Shown: piece after piece, positions 45,864-56,322 of the stretch
Position numbering within the stretch: position 1 is the first letter of the stretch
Layout: every line of letters begins with the position of its first letter
Origin: Cichorium intybus
Taxonomy: Eukaryota > Streptophyta > Magnoliopsida > Asterales > Asteraceae
Reading direction: 5' to 3'
DNA length: 64,000 bases
Assembly: GCA_023525715.1 (NCBI GenBank)
Contig: CM042013.1
Location: 68,434,994 to 68,498,993, forward strand
Program-made: the position numbers and the translations under genes
The notes under the pieces: generated by a model
What the model was told of the DNA's origin: nothing
Databases searched by the model: none
Seen by the model: only the letters and a program-made list of their open reading frames with translations

Positions 45864-46503
45864 GTCGTGTCAGGATCACACGGGTCGTGTGATCCCGTGT
45901 GATCCTGCAGACCCAATTCCATTTTGCTGCACAACTTTTAATCTTTGATCTGTTTGGTTCCAGCTCAAATACGACTCAATTGAAGGTTAAAACATGATAT
46001 TTAGACTACTTCTAAGCCTCCTATATAACACTTATTACTCCATAACATTAGATCAAACCAATCTTCATAAACCCAAATTCTAGGGTTCATGAACACATTT
46101 CTCAATTCCTTTGCTTCTAATCATTTCTAAAGGTGGAATTGAGTTCCAATGATGTTTAGAACATGATTTAAAGGTTAGAAACTTAGAACAAACATCACTC
46201 AACTTCTGAATTTCGTTTTCACCCATTTAATATAACTCAAAATGGTTTAACTAGCTTACAAGGATGAAACTCTAACCTTAGATGACTTGGAAATCACAAC
46301 TTCAAACTTGATTCTTCAACTTCTACTTCAATTCTACAGAACCTTCAGAGTATCACTCCCTCTTTCTCTTGTTGGAGATATTTCACGATTATAATAGAGA
46401 GAACTGGAAGTTTCTCTCTATTTATACATCCATAATTTACCTAAACGACCATTTGGTCCTTCTAATCCCAGTTCTTTCACTTTTGGTCCAAAACTCCTAA
46501 CAT

Positions 46504-46939
46504 CTATGCAGTTATCGCGGTCAAAATCGTAATCGCGGTAACCTACCGATATTTAATTTTGCAGTTCTCGCGGTGGTATAGCGGTGATATAGCGGTTTTT
46601 TAGTAATATGTAGAATTTATATATTAGACTATTACTAGTAGAATTAATATCATAAAAGTCATTCAAAAAACATCACATAATGCTTAATTTAAGAAATAAG
46701 TCACATAATATAACATTCTAATATAGAAAATGTCAAAGTATCAAAAAAAAAAATTTTTTTTCCTTCACCCGGATAATAGCGGTAAATCGCGGTCATTATC
46801 GCGGTAAATCGCGGTGAATCGCGGCGGTATACCGGCGCTATACCGGTACCGCTATTTTCCACCGCTAAACTGAACCGCGATTATGCTGACCACCGCGAAC
46901 TGCTATACCGGCGCTATACCGGCGCGATTAACTACATAG
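46504..46939. mobile_element. hAT-type MITE, TSD CCTAACAT
   Basis: The 436-bp unit starts CTATGCAGTTATCGCGG and ends in the inverted form, CGCGATTAACTACATAG. The 8-bp CCTAACAT lies on both sides (46496-46503 and 46940-46947). In the intact sister LTR the same site (near 30612) has one copy and no insert, a related empty site. An 8-bp TSD points to the hAT superfamily. Inside are many copies of GCGGTAAATCGCGGT-like words near both ends and an AT-rich middle. No ORF. Confidence 0.92.
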
Positions 46940-48728
46940 CCTAACATCTCCTTAAAAGTTTTTTATTCCTTACACTCTTGCCACAAACACATAATATTAT
47001 TACATAAAAGGTCATTCATATGGTCAAAAGACTAAATTACCCTTTTTACAACATTTTACTATAAAAATTCAAATATAACACACATTGGCGAAATAGTTGG
47101 TTGTTACAAGCAACAAACTGACTGAGGATGAATTCAAACAGCTTGTCACATGGAATTAAGCTTCGCCTTCTTTGGGAACAAATTTTCGTGTCGAAACCTT
47201 CAAACTTCATTTATTGCAGATGCTTCATTTATTACAAATTTTCGCCTTCTACGAACAATGACTGCAAATCCTGTGGGTCACGGAGTTATAAACTCTCACC
47301 ACAGTTGTTCAAGGATTCATCCTTGGCTCAGGATGAGATTTTTCGCAGTATCTGTGTGAACCCGGAGGAACGCACTGCGATTGCTTGAGTATCGGTGAAC
47401 TACTCATGGCCGTTTTGATTTTGGCCCCTGCATATCCTTGATTAAAGATCTCAATCTAGTTGACAAGTCAACAAGTTGACAAGTCAACAAGTTGACTTGG
47501 TTCTTGGCGAGACATTCAATGGTATCCAAACTCTGCGGAGTGTACCATCCTAGTGCCAAATTTGAATCCGGTGAAGTTGTTGGAGTCTCACAGCTATTGT
47601 GGTAAACAACAACGATCACTGACCCAGTGTTTTGATATTTCATCAATGCGAGGTAATATCACATTGAGTCACAAACACCTTATTTAGAAGAAGTTTAGGC
47701 CATGAGTGGTATGAGCGTCTAATATGTCTTGGTTATTAGACATACCCATCGGCTAGACTTTCGAATTGTCATTAGTGTATGGTTAATCACACTAAGTCAT
47801 CCGACGCTTGAATTAGAAGCTTTGTAGGTAAGAATGGTTGTTGATGCCTCACATCTACTACTGGTGTTGTAGCAGATATCACTGGCATAAAGTGTCGAAA
47901 TATCATCAGTACTTGGTTTAAAGTAATGAATCCTTTATTTCTTGCAATAAAAAGTTAGAGGTGGTTAAGAATGGATTGGTGCGTGTGATAGATTACGGTG
48001 TGCAATCTAACCATCGGTACGGACTTTTAACTCTCGACTCTAAGTGGTTTCTCTCAAAGTGTCTAGAAGTTTGTGTTGCAGAAGAAACTTTTAGATTTGG
48101 TTAAGAACGGTTGTCGGTGCTTCAAACTTATTATGGTGTAACAGTAAGAATCACTAGCACTTAAGTGTTACCTCAGCAGTGAGTGGTATTACTCTGTACG
48201 TCGTCGGTAGGTTAGAAAAGTTTTTAGATTTTTAAGTTTTTTTTTTAGATTTTCTGAAAGGAAAGATACGAAAATTATAAGAATATTTTTTGTATTTTTA
48301 AAGTTTTGTAATTTTTGTTTTGTTTTTCTTCTCCCCTAAATTTGTGCATGGGAGAGAGTTGCGTAAATGAAAAACCATGAACAAATTTAACTAATTAAAC
48401 AAAAACAAAAAATAAAGTAAAAAAATAATTACATAACTGATTTAACAGTCATCGAAGCATATCATTTTAAGCATAGCCACAAGCACATCAAAACGAGCTT
48501 TTGCAAAGGTTTTGTAAACAAATCCGCCACTTTGTTATATGTATGGACTGATTCCAAATGAATCAATTTTCGCTCATATCAATCTCGAATAAAATGAATT
48601 TTAATGTCGATGTGCTTGGTTTTAGAATGATGGACAGGGTTTTTCACGATTTGGATAACCGCCTCATTGTCACAAAATATAGGAGTGTCAAGAAAGTTCA
48701 TACCATAATCTAGGAGTTGATGCTGCAT

Positions 48729-49440
48729 CTAGATGACCTGTGAACAGCAGGACGAGGCAGCCACATACTCAGCCTCAGCTGTAGAAGTTGAAACGGTTTG
48801 CTGCTTTTTGCATTGCCAGGATATCAGTCGGTCTCCCAAAAATTGACATCCAGCACTGATGGACTTTCTGTCAATGTCACAACCTCCATAATTGCTATCT
48901 GAAAAGGCATAAAGATCAAATTCACGGTTCTTTAGATACCAGAGTCCTAATTTAGGTCTCCCTTTAAGGTATCTAAAAATTCGTTTGACAGCAGTTAAGT
49001 GAGAGTGTTTAGGATTAGCCTGATGTCGAGCGCACTGACAGACAGCAAAAACGATATCCGGGCTGCTTGCCGTTAAATACATAAGGGAACCAATCAGAGA
49101 GCGATAATGCGTTTGATCAACAGGTTCACCATCCGGATCTGAGGAAAGCAGAGGTCGCTCAGACATTGGGGTATTGGCAGCTTTTGCATCCTTGAATTCA
49201 AACTTCTCGAGAATATCCTCCACATGTTTGCCTTGATGAAGCAGAATACCTGTTGAACTTTGCTTTACTTATAACCCAAGTAACATCGTCATTTAGCCCA
49301 ACGAACTCATCTCGAATCGCTTCTTCATCACTTGTTCAAACTCATGACACAAAGCTTCACTTGTAGAACCAAATATAATGTCATCCACATAGATCTGGAC
49401 AACAATTTGGTAATTGTCTTTCACCACCAGCAAAGCAGAC
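48729..49440 (-). pseudogene. SIRE-like Copia RT (3' part) and RNase H
   Basis: The catalytic motif IYVDDIIFGST is read at about 49400-49360 on the minus strand. Then comes HVEDILEKFEFKDAKAANTPM and the RNase H part with DSNYGGCDIDRKS, WQCKKQQTVSTSTAEAEYVA. The frame 49223-48729 is open; upstream of it a frameshift or stop near 49300 separates the YVDD part. The N-terminal RT and integrase are absent. Confidence 0.85.
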
Positions 49441-49444
49441 ACAT

Positions 49445-49565
49445 CCACCATTAAAATTTTCAACATTGTGCAATTGGGACATGTCGCCTGTCATGTGCCT
49501 GGAACAGCCACTGTCAACATACCACAGTCTGATGACATTCCTCCGTAATTGTTCCTGTACAGGTT
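49445..49565 (-). pseudogene. SIRE-like Copia protease fragment
   Basis: Minus-strand VDSGCSRHMTGD is the Copia protease active site. Just after NGGCVCFAGGE the reading jumps to RT, so a deletion removed the rest of protease, all integrase and the start of RT. Confidence 0.75.
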
Positions 49566-49571
49566 GCAGAA

Positions 49572-50950
49572 TTAATTAGATTTGGGCACCCAGTCCATAC
49601 GAAAACTGGGTTGACCCTTACTATCAACACAAACAACTGACTCCAAGCTCATGTCACATTGATCAATTAAAGGTGAAATATCAGAAGATTTCTTAATACT
49701 TCTTTTAGGAACCCATTTGTACTGAGATTTGAATCTTTTATTTTTGGTCCAAATGTGAACATTAGCATTAGGATTGGAATTAGAACCACAATTTAAAGAT
49801 GATTCATAAGATGACTTTGACTTCACAAAGGCTTGTAAAGTAAAATCACTGCTAGAACCATGCTTTTTGTTTTGAGCAGTTAAATTCTTGGATTTTGTAT
49901 TATCACAATTTTTATTTCGAAAACGTGATCTAGATGTTATTCTTTTGTAAGATCTTCCTTTTGGAACATTATGCCACACCTGTTCATTTTAAGAAGCATA
50001 CAAGTGTCGGGGACAGTTTCTGGCTATGTGACAGCAATTCCACAATTAAAACAGGTGTGTCTTTTCAAAGTGGTTTTGGAATTCTGTCCAGGTCCAGATT
50101 TATGCAATTTATTTCCACACACACAAGCATGCAACAGATTTATCAAGCAAAAGTTTTATCCTGAAGATTTTAAAGTTTACATCACATGAGTTTTTTGAAA
50201 CATCAGCAAATTTAGTGTCAGGTTTCACATCATCAAGCAAAATAGAAGTATCAGTTTTTAAATAAGTTTTATCAAACTTTGAAGCTGGTGAGTCTTCTTT
50301 GTCCTCAATCTTTGATTTTAGTTTATCTGCACATGAGGTAGGAACATCAGTAGTTTTCATTTTAGAACGCTCAGTGGTGCCAGATGTCTCTCTTTGAATA
50401 GAATTCGAAAGATAACACTCTTCAGATTCTTCGGTATCAAAGGATGGCACAAAATTGTTATTGAAGGGAGGGGGAACAGCTCTATATCCAAGTCCTTCAC
50501 CATTTTTACTTGAGTGTTCGGTTTTATGTTTAATGATAGACTCAACTACTTCACTTGATACATCAAATTTTCTAAAATTTAATTCAGTATTTTGAAATTT
50601 TAATTTCAATGTATCAATTTCGGCAGTTAATCTAGAAACTTCTTTGTTTGCAAAGTCAAGATGACAAGTTTTTAAACTAAATTCTTCGTATACTTTATTA
50701 AATTTGAGGTTTTGGTTTCTAACTTTTCTTATTTCTTTTTAGAATTATAAACCAGATTTTCCATTTGAAACATTTGTAAAACAAGATTTTCATTTATTTC
50801 ACGGTATTTGTTTATTTTATCAATGCAAACTTGAGAAGAACAAGAATGTTCACTAACCTCATCACTAGCAGAAGAAGAAGCAGGATTTGTAGAGACCATG
50901 AAAGCGAACCGGAGATTCATCATTTGTTCTTCAGCTGCATCAGCATCCAC
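49572..50950 (-). pseudogene. SIRE-like gag extension with second zinc knuckle
   Basis: This decayed region links gag to protease. It has a coiled-coil-like part (50950-50729), an E/S/K-rich part with GYRAVPPPFNNN (50609-50109), a second zinc knuckle beginning CFNCGIA (near 50060, broken by a 1-base loss), and a basic segment ending KWVPKRSIKK and FRMDWVPKS (49979-49572). The plus-strand copy at 52774-53990 has the same order of parts. Confidence 0.72.
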
Positions 50951-51004
50951 ATCACTTTCAATCTGAGCAAGGTGAGCTCTACCATCTCCATTCAGGCTCA
51001 GATC

Positions 51005-52324
51005 CTACAACTGATTATCCCATGAGAATTGTTGAGCCACCATAGCTCTCTCTGTATTATGAGTTTGAGAAGCAACTTCCCAATTTGTTCCAACAGACAC
51101 CATAGTCCTTTCAGTATTCTCCATTCTGGGCTTGGTGCATTCATGAGCAAAATGACCAGGCTCGTTGCAATTATAACAGCGAAGATTTGCTTTGCTAAAA
51201 CCCACCTTTCTATCACCACTGTTATTTTCCCAGTTGTTTCTCCCTGTTCTTTGAGTGAATCTCATGGCCCTGAAAACTGCCATAGCTATGTGCCAAGAGA
51301 TATTCATTTCTTCCAGATCATCGGGATTGACTGGATTCAGATCTTCCACCATCATCGGCTGAACCAGCTCTCCAGCAACAAGAGCGTTATAGCAATTTAA
51401 GAGACCAGCCATCATTCCTAGATTTTCTTCAGCTCCTTTGGGAAGAACTGGAATAGAAGCAGTAGTAACAGCAGTAGAATTGGGCACAATAGGAACTGAA
51501 GATGCCATTGATTTGCTTGATAAAGAAGGAGCTTGCTGAGGCTGAACTTTAGCAGGAATAGCTGAAAAAGCGCTATTGGTAGAGATACCCAAATTAGCAG
51601 CTTGATATGAATTGACATGATTGATCTCTCTCTGTTTGTCATCTATATCACATGCTTTTATTATTGCCATAACGTCAGCAAGCGACAGATTGTTAAGATT
51701 TTTGGTCTTTTTAATAACTGCAACATTCATGTCCCAGCTCTTTGGAAGGGTATTCAGTAATTTTTTGTTAACTTTAGCTTTGGATAGTACAATTCCAGCA
51801 GTCGACATTTCTGTGTTTAAAGTGATGAAGCGTTACAGCTGAGTTTCTAGAGATTCTCTAATCACATGATTGAACATATTGAACTTTTGACGAAGCATAT
51901 CTTTTCTACTCTGCTTCATGTCATAATTTCCTGCATAAACCTCAATTAGATCCTCCCAAAGAGATTTTACAGTGTCGTGTTCTCTAAAACCTTGGGCAAT
52001 ATCAGGAGATAATGCCATGGTAAGAGTACCAAGAGCTTTCTCATCACGTTCTACAGTGTTAAACTCCACATCAGAATATTGTTCAATAGGCTTAGCTATC
52101 ACATCTCCATTTTGAAGAGTGATAGTGAATTTGGGAAGAGTATGTCGAAAAATTCTCCACATTTTGAAGTCCTTCATTTTAATGTATTGTTCAAACCGGT
52201 ATTTCCACTCAGAAAATCCTTCTACACTTGTCAGCCTGGGAATATGAGTAACAGTGCCCATAACCAAATCGAGATCGGAATTCATTGCTGAAACGGAATC
52301 CATCTGAAATAATCCGATAAACAA
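51005..52324 (-). pseudogene. SIRE-like Copia gag with one in-frame stop
   Basis: Frames 52324-51833 and 51808-51005 are in the same phase, separated by a single TAA. The N-terminal part carries GFSEWKYRFEQYIKMKDFKMW and SLWEDLIEVYAG. The second part carries LADVMAIIKACDIDDKQRE and a zinc knuckle, CYNCNEPGHFAHEC, near 51180-51140. These are the UBN2-type gag and CCHC motifs of SIRE/Maximus-type Copia elements. The start could be 52324 or the ATG seven codons later (MDSVSAM). Confidence 0.83.
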
Positions 52325-52745
52325 AAATTAACTTGCAAAGATCAAGACAGAAATCCCTTTGATACGCCGAAAATCAAGAGCACCGAAAACCTGGGGAAAG
52401 ACTGAAATCCTATTTCGGCCGAAATCCAAGAAACCCTAGAGATACACCGAAAAGAAAGTGAGTTGGCCGAAATTCAGCTTAAAAAGACCGAGAACCTCAA
52501 AACCCTAACACCGAAATCCTCAATTAATTGCGCCGCCACCAAAAACCAGTAGACCCGGACCGAAAACCTTGATCAGATCTAAAACATGCATAAATAGTTC
52601 GCAAAACACCATTTTTAGATCAAAACTCCTTTTTTTAGATGATTTTTCTTCGAATGTGTCAAGAACAATGAAGAACACACGAACAAAAACACTCAAATCA
52701 GCCAAAAACAGTCCAAATCGATTGAAATCCTCCAAATCCAAGAAA

Positions 52746-55200
52746 AGGTAAAGTAAAACCTTTACAAGAAGCATTGGAATCTAAAAAGAATGATTTTAGT
52801 AAATTGTATGAGGAATGCACTGAGAAAACTTATGAGCTCAAATTTGCTAATGAGGAAGTCATCAGATTAACTGCCGAGCTTGATTCCTTGAAGGAAAATT
52901 TTCAAAACTTTGAGTTTATTTTCAAAAAATTCGAAGGATCAAGTACGATAGTCGAATCGATGATTGAGCATCAGCTTAAATGGGATGATAACCAGGGTTT
53001 TGGGTACAAAAGTGTTCCACCTCCATTTAATTATAATTGTACCCCCACCCCTCGACTTAAACAAAATATTTGTAGCTGAACAATCCAGCCAGGCTGAGAA
53101 GGTTGAGGAGAAAATTACTAATGTTTATATTCAGTGTGCAGATAAAAACAAGGAAGAGGAAAACAAGTATGCTTTTGAAAAGAGTTTTTCTAACATCTCA
53201 TCTGCAGACACATCTGATGCTCGTGTGGACAAAGGCACTGAAGCTGTCAGTTGTTCAAAGAAATCTGATAACACTGCTACAAGCCCAAATGATCGTGCCC
53301 CTAGAAAAGTAAAGCCACAAAAGTTTGTAAAAGAAGGGGAAATTCCTGTCGGACCAAGACCTAGTCTCAGTAAATGTGGTTGTGCTTGTACTTGTGGAAA
53401 TTCTTTGAAAAACTCAAAAGGACAAGGACCAAGTCACAACCTTATTTATTTGAAAAGACAAACGTGCTTCAATTGTGGGATTGCAGGTCACATCACCAGG
53501 AATTGTCCTTATCGCCAATGCATTCCCTTCTATGCACAACACTGTCAGAACGTGCCAAGAGGAAGTTTTTCCAAAAGAAAGACCTCAAGATCATGTTCAA
53601 GAGACGATGATTGGAACGCAGCTAAGTCCAAGAAGCAGGCCCCAAGGACAATAGGACTTATTCAAGAGATGGTTCCACCAAATCAAAATCGGTAAAGTCG
53701 AGCTATTCTCAAGGATCATTCTCAAGTCCTCACTGGCAACACAAGCACAAGTCAAGGGGGAGTTCTGTTTCAAACTCAAGTGCTGATACATCGATCCGGT
53801 CAAACAACAAAAGACCCAAACCAAATTACCGATGGGTACCAAAAGGCCTCGTTTCCAAATTATCTAATTGTCCAGCTAACTCTTCACGTTCTTTATCTGA
53901 TAGACAGGACATGTCATGGGAAAGAGTCAAGTGTGTGGACGATAATGATCGACCCAGTTTCAAGATGGACTGGGTTCCCAAGACCAACTAATCCCGCATC
54001 TTGTGCAGGAGCAGCTATGGAGGAATATCATCAGATCTTGGTCTGTTGATAGTGGTTGTTCTAGGCACATGATAGGATACATCTTTCCATTGTACAACAT
54101 TCAGAATCTTGATGGAGAGTATGTGTTCTTTGCGGGAGGGAACAGAGAAAAGATCATATGGGGCTCGTATCTAACGATGTGTTAAGATTGAAAAGGTAAC
54201 TTCATTCCAAACTGTATTTGATTTGCTTTGATGACTGAAAAAGTTCAAATTTTTGTATATTTCGTACAATTTGTTTTAGGAAAATTTGTTCACGTTTTAT
54301 TTTCGCTAATTCTCTTCCATGCACAAATTTAGGGGGAGAATTAAAAACAACAAAAATTATAAAATTTCAAAAATACAAAAACTTGTCTTATTTTTAATTT
54401 TTATGTCTTTACTTTTTAGAAAATTAAAAATCCAAAAATATTTTTGTTTACACATTTTGCACGATCGTCAATGTTCCTGATAAATACCAATCAAGAATAC
54501 AGATCAAATCTTCATGTCAAAGATGTGACTCACTATTACCATGACTCGCTAAGACATTCCTTACCTACCGACGATGCACCGAGTATTACCACTCACTGCT
54601 GAGGTAACACTTTAGTGCTAGTGATACTTATTGTTACACCATAGTAAGTTTGAAGCACTGACAACCCTTTCTTAACCCAAATCTAAATGTTTTTTCTGTA
54701 ACACAAACTTCTAGACACTTTGAGTAAAGCCACTCAGAGTCGAGAGTTAAAAAGTCTGTGCCGATGGTTAGATTGCGTACCGTAATCTATTACACGCACC
54801 AATCCATTCTTAACCACCATTATATTTCTGTTGCAAGAAATATACGAGTCACCATTTAAAACCAAGTGGTGATAATATCTCGAAACTCTATGCCAGTGAT
54901 CTCTGCTACAACACCAGTAGTAGATGTGAGGCATCAACAACCATTCTTACCTACAAAGCTTTTAATTCAAGAGTTGGATGACAGAGTGTAATAAACCATA
55001 CACTGATAACAATTCAAAAGTCTAGCCTATGGGTATGTCTAGTATCCAAGACATATTACACGCTCATACCGCTCTTGACCCAATTCTTCTTCTAATACAC
55101 ATGTTTATGATTCAATGTGATTTTACCTCGTATTGATGAAACATCGACACTCTAGGCCAGTGATCGTTGTTGTTTACCACAATAGCTGTGAGACCCCAAC
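52746..55200 (+). mobile_element. SIRE/Maximus-like Copia remnant (plus)
   Basis: The opposite-strand partner of the element at 47.1-52.7 kb. It begins inside the gag extension, has a second zinc knuckle and the beginning of protease, and then jumps to the non-coding 3' region (about 54215-55200), which matches 48350-47580 in reverse. A TTTAGGGGGAGAATT tract lies at 54330-54344. The 5' part of gag, integrase, RT and RNase H are missing. It is interrupted at 55200 by the Copia at 55201. Confidence 0.78.
52774..54185 (+). pseudogene. SIRE-like gag extension and protease start
   Basis: The frames 52774-53079, 52964-53695 and 53780-54185 together give a coiled-coil-like K/E-rich region, GYKSVPPPFNYN, an acidic stretch, a zinc knuckle CFNCGIAGHITRNC at about 53467-53507, then YRWVPKGLVSK and FKMDWVPKTN. 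The protease begins with VDSGCSRHMIGY at about 54040-54080 and runs to FAGGNREK before frame loss. Frameshifts near 53030 and 53695. Confidence 0.77.
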
Positions 55201-55542
55201 TGTTAGTTCTATATGCTCAAGGATGATCATAAAATGATATTACTAATAATACATGATCCTATAGGGTCACACCAACAACAAGTTTGACACCAATTGATCA
55301 TTTAGAATGTTAAATTTTGATTTAACATCAAATGATACTTAACTTGCAATTTAATCTTGTAGGTTATTATTATTTGAGGTAAATAATAATAACTACAAAA
55401 TTAAAGGTTGATTAGTAATTCATATGTGATGAATTAATTAAGTGTAACAATTAAATTGTTTAAATTGTTAAACGATTTAATTGATTTATAATTAAGCCTT
55501 TTATTTAATTTAATTGGTAAATTAAATAAAATATATATATTG

Positions 55543-55543
<1 letters not shown>

Positions 55544-55605
<62 letters not shown>
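55544..55605. repeat. (TA)n microsatellite in 5' LTR
   Basis: 62 bp of TA repeats. The copy in the 3' LTR (63357-63410) is 54 bp, so the length has changed since insertion. Confidence 0.95.
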
Positions 55606-55609
<4 letters not shown>

Positions 55610-55778
55610 TACAATTAAGATTGTATATTTAGATGGTTTATTTATATATATAATTATGGGTTAAATGTTATCCCATTAAAGAAATAAGAAGATGTATTAT
55701 TTATAAGCTTATAATTATCTAAGTTTTATAAATAATAAATCTACTAACTCTCCATGTGACATCAAAAATTCAGCCAAG

Positions 55779-55994
55779 ATGGAAAGAAAAGAATGCATTA
55801 ACTACTTAAAAGTGGTTGAAGATGCTTTGTGTCTTCAAGCTTTTGATTATAGAAATCAAATGGATCTTTCTTTTAAGCTAGTTGCATGTGCTTTTCTTTT
55901 CCTAGGTGTGATATATGTTGGCCACGATTTTGAGGGGATTAGTACATCATTCTTGCTTCAAGAAATCAGCCAAAAACTCTCCTTAAGTTCTTAG
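55779..55994 (+). other. 71-codon ORF inside the LTR (status unknown)
   Basis: ATG to stop, opening MERKECINYLKVVEDALC, with a hydrophobic centre (KLVACAFLFLGVIYVGHDF). An identical ORF is at 63584-63799 in the other LTR. Because the LTRs are nearly identical, the match is no evidence for selection. No known domain. Confidence 0.35.
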
Positions 55995-56310
55995 AAAAAA
56001 TTGGTTTTTGGTTTCATAAGAAAAGGAGTCATAACTTGCAAGTTATGGAACTAGCATTCAAGGGTGTTCAAGCTTGTGGTGGATCAACTATAGAGGGATT
56101 CTAATTTGATTCCTAGCTATCAAAATCATCCAAACCAAACCCAAGAACAAAGGTTATGATCTTGAACTTAATCTATGTTTCTTCTTCATCTTATCTCTAC
56201 ATGCATGTAGCATGATCCTCTTGAAAATGGAATTTGTGTTCATGATTTTATGCTTCCGTTGCAAACTCTTGTTTTTGAAACTAATTACATGAACCTTGAT
56301 TTCCAACAAT

Positions 56311-56322
56311 TGGTATCAGAGC
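56311..56322 (+). other. Primer-binding site of young Copia
   Basis: TGGTATCAGAGC two bases after the LTR, complementary to initiator tRNA-Met. Confidence 0.95.

Larger units (their letters stand above)
28513..47108 (-). mobile_element. Tekay/Del-like chromovirus with nested insertions, TSD AGCAA
   Basis: The element is bounded by LTRs beginning TGTAACACCCCATTCCC and ending GTTGTTACA. AGCAA flanks it at 28508-28512 and 47109-47113, so both true ends are present. On the minus strand it has a 5' LTR (36597-47108, itself interrupted), PBS, gag, protease, RT, RNase H, integrase with a chromodomain, PPT and a 3' LTR. Three later insertions lie within it: a solo LTR in integrase, a 7.8-kb Gypsy in the 5' LTR and a MITE in the 5' LTR. 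Coding frames carry several frameshifts and stops. The LTRs differ by about 6-7% in the first 155 bp compared, so the insertion is old. Confidence 0.92.
36597..47108 (-). repeat. 5' LTR of Tekay-like element, interrupted
   Basis: The LTR survives in three pieces: 36597-38027, 45864-46503 and 46940-47108. They align end to end with the intact 3' LTR at 28513-30781. The gaps are a nested Gypsy and a MITE, each with a duplicated target. Confidence 0.9.
47114..52745 (-). mobile_element. SIRE/Maximus-like Copia remnant (minus)
   Basis: A large Copia on the minus strand: gag (52324-51005), a gag extension with a second zinc knuckle region (50950-49572), protease (about 49560-49445), truncated RT with RNase H (49440-48729), and a long non-coding 3' region (48728-47114). 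An internal purine tract (TTTAGGGGAGAAG on minus) lies near 48333-48348. Integrase and the first part of RT are missing. The leader upstream of gag (to about 52745) is rich in CCGAAA words. No clear 5' LTR could be recognised there; the 3' LTR may be the one at 27793-28166, displaced by the Tekay insertion. Confidence 0.78.
55201..56308 (+). repeat. 5' LTR of young Copia
   Basis: 1108 bp, starting TGTTAGTTC and ending TTTCCAACA. It holds a (TA)31 run at 55544-55605 and a 71-codon ORF. Confidence 0.95.

Noticed and set aside
47128..47388. 86-codon plus ORF as a gene
   Set aside because: It lies in the non-coding 3' region of the SIRE-like element, with no domain and no counterpart that could be checked.
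27793..52745. 27793-28166 and 52370-52745 as the two LTRs of one SIRE-like element
   Set aside because: Length and place would fit, but the sequences cannot be aligned apart from CCGAAA words. Kept only as a finding on shared words.
55544..55605. TA run as an origin or centromeric repeat
   Set aside because: It is a simple microsatellite contained in both LTRs of the Copia element.
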